This document shows positions 1 through 8,318 of a stretch of 64,000 nucleotides of DNA, piece by piece; position 1 is the first letter of the stretch; each line of letters begins with the position of its first letter. The position numbers were made by a program, and so were the translations under genes. This stretch comes from Limnomonas spitsbergensis (lineage: Eukaryota; Chlorophyta; Chlorophyceae; Chlamydomonadales). Below the pieces are notes generated by a model. It was not told the DNA's origin. It saw only the letters and a program-made list of their open reading frames with translations, and did not search any database. The DNA is taken from positions 3,816,001 to 3,880,000 of the forward strand of contig JAYJMM010000104.1 of assembly GCA_037349105.1 (NCBI GenBank), written 5' to 3'.

Positions 1-3000
1 GGGCCAGTAATGGCCAGGCCTCAGGTCTCCCCACTCCGTTATTCACTCCTCGGCTGGAAGGACAACTTGTCAACGGCTCATTCAAGGCAACAGGGAAAAC
101 TGTGGTCATCACTGGGGGAAGCCAGGTATGGCGCACTGCCATGCATACTTGCATGCATGCTTCAAGCGACATGGAGCCCCATGCCCCCCAGCTTCAACAC
201 ACGCCAGTATACAATCGAGTGGCAACTGTTGCATGATGATTCATCTGCTGAATCCGTTCCCATGTATGCCACGCTTGCAGGGCATCGGGCGTGCCACAGC
301 CCTTCTGTTCGCAAAGAAGGGTTTCAACGTTGTGATAGCCGCCCGCGACCTGACCAAGCTGCAATATGTCGCACATGACTGTGCACAGGCAGCTGGCAGG
401 CAGGGAGCAAGCATGGCTGTGCAATGCGATGTCACTAATGAGCGATCTGTGAAAGACCTGGCCACTGCAGTGCTGTCAAAGTACGAGAATGTGGACGTGG
501 TAAGTGAATGAGTGTGTTCCTGCATATGCACGGCCGGTACTACACACTTGCGTAGTGGAAGGGTTGCATACCGGCAGGAAGCTGCCGCCGTGAACAGAAC
601 ATTTATCTCTGTCATACCGTCTGTATACGGCCATGAATGAAAAAATGAAAAATCGTCTCTGTCATACCTTACCTCTGTCATACCGCAGTGAATGGAAAAA
701 TTATCTCTGTCATACCGTAATGCATGTGTCAAGCTCTAATCTCTGCATGGCATGAAGAAGATCTGTACCGGCACTCAACATGCCTCAGTGATACAGGAAG
801 GGCGTACGACCAACAAAACCGGTAATTCTGCACATGCTTTTGAATTTTTTCATGTCCCTGTTGATATTCGTCTTGAATGGCTTCGAAAGCAATGGGCCTG
901 ACCTACCAGCCGTCTGTCCCTTCCCCTCCTTGAAAGACTAAAATCTGGCACACAACAGGTCATCAACAATGCCGGCATCGTAACGAGGGGGCGCTTTGTG
1001 GACACGCCAGTCACAGTGAGTGCATGCCATACACTGCCCATGGCAGTCCTTATGAAAGCTGCATTGCGTGTTTTGGGGGTTTAGGGCCAACCCTAAACCC
1101 TTCACCCCTTGTGGACACGCCAGTCACGGTGAGTGCATGCCGTCCATTGCCCATGGCAGGCCGTATGAAAGCTGCAGTTCGTGCTTTTCACGTCCCTCTC
1201 GCACACAAGGATCAGATATTATCAAACTCGTACACAGGGCATATTCCATACCTTGCTGTATTGATATCGCACACCCGCACCTTGCAGGAGGCTAAGAAAC
1301 TTCTAGAGGTCAACTACTTGGGCGCTTACATGGTCACTCAGGTGGGGGATACCGCATGGCAGCACACACTTGGGGAGATACCGCATGGCGTCACACAATT
1401 GAGTAGATACCGCACGGCGTCACACAATTGGGGGGATACCGCATGGCGTCACACAGTTGGGGGGATACCGCACGGCGTCACACAATTGGGGGGATACCGC
1501 ATGGCGTCACACAATTGGGGGGATACCGCATGGCGTCACACAATTGGGGGGATACCGCATGGCGTCACACAATTGGGGGGATACCGCATGGCGTCACACA
1601 ATTGGGGGGGTACCGCATGGCGTCACACAATTGGGGGGATACCGCATGGCGTCACACAATTGAGTAGATACCGCACGGCGTCACACAATTGGGGGGATAC
1701 CGCATGGCGTCACACAATTGAGTAGATACCGCTCGGCGTCACACAATTGGGGGGATACCGCATGGCGTCACACAATTAGGGGGATACCGCATGGCGTCAC
1801 ACAATTGGGGGGATACCGCATGGCGTCACACAATTGGGGGGATACCGCATGGCGTCACACAATTGGGGGGGTACCGCATGGCGTCACACAATTGGGGGGA
1901 TACCGCATGGCGTCACACAATTGAGTAGATACCGCACGGCGTCACACAATTGGGGGGATACCGCACGGCGTCACACAATTGGGGGGATACCGCATGGCGT
2001 CACACAATTGGGGGGATACCGCACGGCGTCACACAATTGGGGGGATACCGCATGGCGTCACACAATTGGGGGGATACCGCATGGCGTCACACAATTGGGG
2101 GGATACCGCATGGCGTCACACAATTGGGGGGGTACTGCATGGCGGATATCTCAGTTGCGATCGCTCAACGCCCCGTACAGCAGTCACATCTCGATGTGTT
2201 CGTGATAACGGGATCGTTTTTGCCCGGATGGGCTTACCTGGGTTGAGGACTGAGGATCCAGGGGCATGCCTAGACATGCCTTGCCTTTGGCCTTGGTGCG
2301 GATTGTGGAAAAGGTCCACAGTCTGCTCCTAATTCAAATCTTACAGTGGTCAGCAGCGGTGTTTCATTTGTCCTGATCATTTGATTTGAGCCCCTCGCAA
2401 ATCACAGTGGCAGCATTAAACGCTGTGGCCTTCACCAAGTTTTTATTTGTTTGTGAATCAGCTACATGTCAGCTATACTTAATTACTGTCCAGTAGCTGA
2501 ATGAGCTGTCGGCGGCCCCAGGAGTGGAATCCATGCTGCTCGTTGCGCATGCATTTGTTTAGGGTTCAGGACTTAGGCTGTGTGCCGGTCCAGGTTTGGC
2601 CCCAACCGGGCCTTTCTCGGCAGCGGGGCGGCCTGCCAATCATGATCTTGCAACTGAAAAAATAAAACTACCTCCACCTGAATGACAGAACCCCCGCTCG
2701 GATCCCGCGCACGCAGACCTTCCTCCCCATCATGATCAAGGAGAACGTGCGCAAGAAGGGTGTGGAGCGACCGTCCATCATCATGGTTGGCAGCTTCGCA
2801 AGCAAGGCAAGCACAGTGCTGGGATGCGGGGGAGAAGCAGCAGGTTGAGATGCCTCAACATGTAGGGAGATGCTTTAGTTGCAAGCAAGGCAAGCTCAGT
2901 GCTGGAATGCGGGGGAAGAGGAAGCAGGAGATTGGGATGCCTCAGAGTAATAGGGAGATGCTGAAGCTACAAGGAAGGCCAGCCCTGTCCCGGAATGGGG

Positions 3001-5112
3001 GACGGAACGGCTCCTAGCGTGCAAACAAGAAGAAGCAGGCCGGGATGCCCTAAAGCAACGGGAGATGTTTGAGTTGCAGGAGATGCCAGCTCAGTGCCGG
3101 AATGCAGGGGACGGAACAGCGCCTAGTGTGCAATCAAGAAGAAGCAGGCTGGGATGCCTCGAGTTATAGGGAGATGCCTGATTTGCAAGGAAGGAAGGCT
3201 CAGTGCCGGAATGCGGCGGACAAAACAGCGCCTAGCGTGCATAGAAGAAGAAGAAGCAGGCTGGCATGCCCCAAAGCACCGGGAGATGCCTGTTTTGCAA
3301 CGTTGCCGCGTTGCATGTCTGTTCCCTCGGCTTTTCAGGTGCACCTGAAATACATGCCTACTCTCTCAGCACCTGAAATACATGTTTGCTTTCTCAGCCC
3401 CTGGAATTGTTTTTTGCTTTCTCAGCACCTGAAATACATGTTTGCTCTCTCAGCCCCTGGAATTGTTTTTTGCTTTCTCACCCCTGAAATCTGTGTCTGC
3501 CTTCACTGCCCCTGCAGGTGCCCCTGAAATATATGTCGGCTTTCACGGCCAGCAAGTTTGCCCTGGCTGGTTTCACGGACGCAATCCGTGCTGAGGTGGC
3601 GCCGCAAGGCGTGCACATCGGGCAGGTGGGAAGACGGTGTGGGGGGGAGGGGCAGGAGCGGAAAAGGTAGTGCAGGATGGGAATGGCGGCCTTGTCACAG
3701 AGGAAGCAGACAGAAGCTTGCCCTCTGTTTCCATTCGTGGGCAGGAAGTAGTTTCCGGGTATATGTGCATGCGCCCCTGGGTGCACTGTTGATCTCGACA
3801 GAAACTGATGAGGATGTGACGCATGCTGGAAGGTCGGTGAAGCAGAAACCTTGGAGATTTAGGGTCCAGAAGTCTAGGAGATTGAGGGTCTCTCGGGAAA
3901 CCTCGGCGACATAGGGTCCAGGAACTTCAAATATTGAGGGTCCAGAAACCTCGGAGATTGAGGGTCATCTTCACACCAGGAGTGCAATCTGTGATTCTGC
4001 GCCTTTCATGCCGTGTCGTGGCTCCCTCCCTGATGTGCATGGATGTTTAAATCCCGGCAGAGCATCAGGCTTGATGCGTTGGACAGGTGCCCGCAGACTT
4101 GCTGGAGCAAAACAAATAAGCTAGGACAGGGCGGAGAATCGTCACCCCATCCACACAGCCCCGGTCTTCCTACCTTCGAAAAAATAATGAAGCTGTGGGA
4201 CTGTGGGATGCTGCTCAGGTACTGTAGCGTACACGTACGGGGATAAGTACCCGCAAGCGTGTACGCTACAGTACCTAGGTGTGTGCGAGGCACGTTTGAG
4301 GGTACTTATCCCCGTGCGTGTATGCTACAGTACACTCCCCCCCCCGGTCTTCCTGCCTTGGAAAAATGAATCAAGCTGTGGGACTGTGGGGTGCTGCTCA
4401 GGTACACCCTGGCCTCGTCAAGTCCAACTTCATGGAGCGGGCAGAGTTTTACGGCAAGGACAGTGAGGCCGAGCGCAAGTCGTTTAGGCAACTGGTGCGT
4501 TCGGCGTGGTGGGATATGTGTTGGCGAGCTCTTCGGAGAGGCTAGGATAAGAATACGTGGCTGAGGGGGGTCATAGGAGAGGGCATGGCTCAATTGTGTT
4601 ACGCATTGTTGCATCACGTGTGCGAGTTTGGCTGCATCTATTTTTTTGTAGTCAACATAGTGTTTATTTATTCGAGACTCAGCTACACACCAGCTATACT
4701 CTGGCCTCTGAACGGCGGCCCCATTTGTGGCCAGCCATGTTGCTTTGACCACCAGTAGAAGGCCAGTCAAGGTTTGGTCCCAATGGGGCCTTTGGATGCC
4801 GCGGGGCGGCCAGCTCAAGGTGGGCTGGTGGCCGTAAAAAGAAATATGGAGTCAGCAGCCCAAATACCCTCACGATTTGTTGCTTGCTTTCAACCACATG
4901 AATACCTTCTGCTCTGTCACGCTTGCTGCTGCCAGGTGCGATCCCTGCCCTTTTCTCAGACGCCCCAGGAGGTGGCGGACTGCATCTACAATGCCTACAA
5001 GACCAAGACTGACGAGACGGTGGTGGGCTTGCCCTTTGCAGCAGCTGATGCAGCATTTTGGCTCACTAAGGCCAACGTGTCCTCGCTACCTGGGTTCAAT
5101 CAATTCCTTTGA
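1..5112 (+). CDS. Classical short-chain dehydrogenase/reductase (SDR), 5' partial, 8 exons seen
   Basis: NAD(P)-dependent oxidoreductase of the classical SDR fold; substrate not determinable. Exons: <=125, 281-499, 959-1015, 1288-1341, 2717-2806, 3518-3625, 4402-4494, 4936-5112 (TGA). All junctions are phase 0 and join in frame. Exon 1/2 gives the cofactor-binding TGGSQGIGRA, exon 3 the NNAG motif, exon 5 the strand ending IIMVGSFASK, exon 6 the active-site segment YMSAFTASKFALAGF, and exon 7 the VHPGLVKSNF segment after the active site. The C terminus (FAAADAAFWLTKANVSSLPG) follows normally. Oddities: the position of the catalytic Tyr in YxxxK is Phe (codon TTC at about 3554). The intron after 2806 starts with GC (AAG|GCAAGC). 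Exon 1 may begin at an acceptor near position 24 or run in from outside. Similarity in feel is to plant/cyanobacterial SDRs; the exact subfamily is inference. Confidence 0.9.
997..1185 (+). repeat. 111-bp tandem duplication of an exon-3 donor junction
   Basis: The last bases of SDR exon 3 (GTGGACACGCCAGTCAC) plus donor GTGAGTGCATGCC and about 70 intron bases recur 111 bp downstream at about 1110 with few changes. The downstream donor is intact. Extending the exon to it would run into an in-frame TAG within the first copy, so the first donor must be the productive one. Confidence 0.85.
1325..2144 (+). repeat. 29-bp minisatellite, about 27 copies, starting at the exon-4 donor
   Basis: The unit contains GATACCGCATGGCGTCACAC followed by AATT and a G-run. 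The junction of SDR exon 4 with its intron (CATGGTCACTCAG|GTGGGGGATACC) aligns to the unit, so the array looks grown from the donor. Since 29 is not a multiple of 3, the array reads open in all three frames and produces spurious ORFs. It lies inside intron 4 (1342-2716). Confidence 0.9.
2450..2650 (+). repeat. Dispersed repeat family copy (intronic, type A)
   Basis: This copy carries the family landmarks in order: a T-rich lead, CAGCTACATGTCAGCTA, a GGCGGCCCC block, GTCCAGGTTTGGCCCCAA, CGGGCCT and a terminal GCGGGGCGGCC. It lies in SDR intron 4. Related copies are at 4640-4815, 9945-10045, 41135-41285 and 51255-51440 (+), and at 40265-40420, 47530-47700, 57985-58145 and 60690-60890 (-). No coding capacity; probably a non-autonomous element. 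Confidence 0.65.
2790..3310 (+). repeat. ~85-110-bp tandem repeat seeded by the GC donor of exon 5
   Basis: The SDR exon-5 end and donor (GCAAGCAAG|GCAAGCACAGTG) recur as GCAAGCAAGGCAAGCTCAGTG-like sequence at about 2880, 2968, 3076 and 3185. Each copy is followed by a GGAATGCGGGGGA block and a GGGAGATGC block. Later copies diverge (ACAAGGAAGGCC, GCAAGGAAGGAAGG). Confidence 0.75.
3335..3520 (+). repeat. Tandem copies of the exon-6 acceptor junction
   Basis: SDR exon 6 begins CAG|GTGCCCCTGAAATATATG. Upstream of it the intron holds several diverged copies of acceptor plus exon start (CAGGTGCACCTGAAATACAT, then CAGCACCTGAAATACATG twice, CAGCCCCTGGAATTG twice). The most 3' acceptor (3516-3517) is the one that keeps the SDR frame. 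Confidence 0.75.
4160..4402 (+). repeat. Duplicated acceptor region of exon 7
   Basis: The stretch CCTTCGAAAAAATAATG ... GCTGTGGGACTGTGGGATG ... CTGCTCAG|GTAC at about 4170-4221 is repeated at about 4352-4405, where it forms the real acceptor of SDR exon 7 (GCTGCTCAG|GTACACCCTGG). The spacing is about 181 bp and the segment between holds a large inverted repeat. Confidence 0.75.
4218..4333. repeat. Nested inverted repeats in SDR intron 6
   Basis: Arm 4218-4234 (GGTACTGTAGCGTACAC) is perfectly complementary to 4259-4275. The longer arm 4219-4251 is complementary to 4301-4333 with two mismatches. The two alternative hairpins share the left arm. This could be a small fold-back element inserted beside the duplicated acceptor. 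Confidence 0.8.
4640..4815 (+). repeat. Dispersed repeat family copy (type A)
   Basis: A well-preserved copy in SDR intron 7: T-rich start, GACTCAGCTACACACCAGC, GGCGGCCCCATTTGTGGCC, AGCCATGTTGCTTTG, TTTGGTCCCAATGGGGCC and GCGGGGCGGCC. Confidence 0.7.
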
Positions 5113-5959
5113 AGCCAAGGCTCAGGGAAGGGACATCCAAGTGAGACAGGGCGAGATTTTGTGGGGTTAAGGGATAAGGGATTAGGGCAGATCTTGGGAA
5201 CTCTCCTGCCTTGATCAGGGAGCACGGAGCAGCCCTGTCAGAATGCTGAGCATTGGTCTTTGCTCTGTTGTGTGGCAAGAAAGAAAGAGAGCTATGCCCC
5301 GTGGGAGGCGTGAGAGTTAAGGAAACTGCGCAGCCTGGGCCGAAGGCACATCTGCGCCGATGTTACCGAGGTTACCGTTGCGGTGATGTTGTGTGGCATA
5401 CGACTGAAGCACAACGGGAGAGGGGGAGCGACTGAGAGGCAGCAGCTGCACTGGGCAGTGGGCAATGTCGAGCTGTGTGGCACAAATCGGTGGCCTATGT
5501 ATACATTTTATTACCCTAATTAAGGCATGGTGGCGGCATTACGGCTCTTTTGAACATAAAGCTTGATTGGGTTGGACGTGCCAATATCTTACCAGGATGG
5601 CAATATAGCTATTTCATTATTTTATACCTATTTATATTGAGGATCTCTCATTCTTGATTCATTGCGGGCGGTTTGACAAGAGGCTAGATTATTTGGAGGG
5701 TGTGGGAAATATTTTAGTGTCGTCTCTGAACTCTTTAATCTGGATGACAACTTCATCGGATTGGACCGTCAAGCTCTTAAATATTGTACTTGGGAGCAAA
5801 ACGATAACGATAATGTCCATAAACAGCAAAATATGTCTCCTGGGCATTCATGGTCATACCAGGAGCCCGGTGAAGTGATGGTACTGGACTAACGGTAATA
5901 TCAGGGGGGTGGAAGCCACAAGGGTTTGATCCAGGCCAAAACCAGGGTGCAGAAAATTT
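5113..5959. other. Intergenic region after the SDR gene
   Basis: This is the 3' flank of the SDR gene. Base composition turns clearly AT-rich from about 5490. I see no convincing exon, RNA gene or repeat array. Short ORFs here have no recognisable motif. Confidence 0.5.
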
Positions 5960-6912
5960 TCAGGAAGAAAGTTCGTAGGATGCAGTGATGGCTACATCTA
6001 AACTGGATCTAACGGTAATGCTGTCCCGGTACTGTGCATCATTCATATTAAATGCCAAAGATACCCGGAGAGCAAGAATGTGAACAGCCTGCTTTGCAGA
6101 GAGCAAGGTCTGTGCTGATAAATTATGAGTTTCTGACCACCAGGGCATAAAAATGCACCAGCCATAGGGATGTTTGGCCCCTGATTCTGCCATTGGAATG
6201 TGCCTTCCAGCCATGCTGTATTTAGGTGCCAGCTACTGATAGTATGCCAAAATATTCAGCACCGCAAGTGCTGATCTCATCATAGGTAGACCTAATGAGA
6301 ACATAAATGCTCAACCTACAGGGACATTCACTTTCAGTCTCTTGGACAACTGAATCTGGCTCCTTCCAACAGGCAGTGATGGAGGCTCGCTTGCCTCATT
6401 ATTCACATATTGATTTGCTGCCTTACAGGCTGATGGACGAGGGACAGGCGGATCCAATGATGCCTCCTCATCTTGAATGTTGACCCTACCTGAATCTGCC
6501 ATCCGCTCTCGTATGTGCTGGTCAGCTGTAGAATTTGAAATGCAAAATCGAATCAGAGAATATCATGTTGATCAGTGATCCACGGATTGCACGATAGACA
6601 CTGATGCATGGAAATATGCCATCTCGCAGGACAATTTTTGTACCCCTGAACTGATCCAATGTATTCTAAAGAGAGACGCCGCTGGATTGGGATATCATCA
6701 CCTATAGCAAGCTTGAGTAAGATTGCATATAGCTGCTCCTTGTAGCTTGCACCACTGCAATTGGAATCATCCATAGGATTAGATTCCTCCAGCGCTGATG
6801 CTTGCACTCCGTCACAAGCAGAGGGATCTTCTTGCTGGGACAAAGGCTGGCTGCCTTCTTCACTCATTTCCGATTTAAATTTGGTTTCACCCTCTGAGCT
6901 ACTGTTTAGCAC
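5960..6912 (-). CDS. Unidentified coding-like segments on the minus strand
   Basis: Three minus-strand open segments look more protein-like than their surroundings. 6912 to about 6640 is acidic and serine-rich, then reads YKEQLYAILLKLAIGDDIP. About 6530 to 6311 is a hydrophilic segment containing VNIQDEEASLDPPVPRPSA. About 6230 to 5960 contains GWCIFMPWWSETHNLSAQ and ends in a stop. I could not join them with consistent splice phases and recognise no family. They may be exons of one gene, a decayed gene, or an inserted element; the higher AT content differs from neighbouring genes. Confidence 0.3.
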
Positions 6913-8318
6913 TTGATGTATAATTCAGCGTTTATAGAGTAGCGCAAGCTTGTGCACTGTTCACAAGCTGTAAAGAGACGTTCTAGAGCTCTCTTGCTGT
7001 TGCTGCAATGCTGTCTTGAGTGCGGAGGTCCACACCTCGACTGTTACTGAATACCGAACGCAACGTGACAAACTGTCCATGGTACGATGCTTATTCCTGA
7101 AGTCACGTTGCGGATTGCTCTGTATTTATTTCTTGCATCGAATTGAAACCGATCAATTGAGACTCAACAATCATTTCCGTTACGGGACATGCTCCACATA
7201 TGGCGAAACCCCTGTAGTCATACCTGATACATTGTGTAAAGGAAGGGGCCCAAGTAAAGTGGATGTCAGGTTCACTGCCTGATTGGCTATCATGAACACA
7301 ATCAACTCTCGGTCTGGCGACCCTGCTCTGCATGGCCCTGCATGGACCACCATGTTCGGTGGAGGGGCCATCCCTGTGCCTTGGACTTGCTCAGATATGG
7401 CGACACACGATGTTGTGGTTAGGAGAAGCCACAAGTCTGCGGTGCAGCAGCATTGTGGCGTCAAGACATACTGGACCTCTGACCACCCTGGTAGGTTTCC
7501 ACATGTCAAGAGTCTGCTTCCATTCCAGACCACCTTCAGCAGGCTGTTGGCCAGGCACCCCTGGGCCCATGGGGACGAAACCTAGCCCGGCATTTAGCTT
7601 GAAGCAGGAGATTTTGCAGCACCTCGACCATGGGTCGTAATGCAGCTAAATCGCAGCTGACGCACCTGAAATGAATAAAGCCACTCCCACTTGCCAGCAG
7701 GGCTCTGGGTTGTGGCTTTGTGGTTCTCGACGCAGGAATGCTCTGAGACAGGCTGCATACGATGCTGAAATGCCAGGTCAATCTGATCACTCAAAATGTA
7801 TGTTGAGCTATTCAGTCATCGGATCATTATGAGCACTCCACCTGCATGTCACCAACGTCCCTCCAGGATGGGTGGATTTGCTATTCAGAGGACAACAGAC
7901 ATGTGCCCCTCAAGCTCGCTGGCAGGGCTTCCCGACGCAGAACTCCTCTATGGCTCCTTGCGATGCTGAAATACCATCACATTCTGGAGATGCATGAGGT
8001 GCGGGTGCTGGGATGTAGCAGACTCTGATTGCCTCTTTGAAATGAGAAATAGCAGTGACCAAGACATGGAGTGAAAACTTACAGATGCCCCGCATTCACG
8101 TCCATCTGTGTCTGTGGGGCATCTTGACCCCAAATCATCTGCCTGCGGGTCAGGGCCGTGCCAGCATCCTTCCCCTAAAAACATCCAGCTGGGTTTTCGC
8201 TCACTGTCCTAGTTTATTTTGTGCTCATACCGGTTTGCGGGCACTTCAACCATGCATCAAATGTGATGCCCCGCTGGACTGTAAAAACCTTCAAAAGCTC
8301 AGCGCTCCACAGGCTCCA
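6913..8318. other. Unassigned region between candidate ORFs and the HAD gene
   Basis: No supported gene. Minus-strand ORFs around 7180-7790 have no recognised motif. Part (about 7540-7650) resembles a diverged reverse copy of the dispersed intron repeat (GGGGACGAAACCTAGCCCGGC). A ~30-bp segment near 8255-8285 (GCATCAAATGTGATGCCCCG) recurs inverted near 58430-58465. Confidence 0.4.

Noticed and set aside
1024..2332. Repeat ORFs with GGYRMASHNWGDTAWRHTI
   Set aside because: Spurious reading of the 29-bp array in all three frames.
7536..7790. Minus-strand ORF with LRPMVEVLQNLLLQA, faintly like a poly(A) polymerase helix
   Set aside because: The similarity stops after about 15 residues and the region overlaps a probable diverged dispersed repeat.
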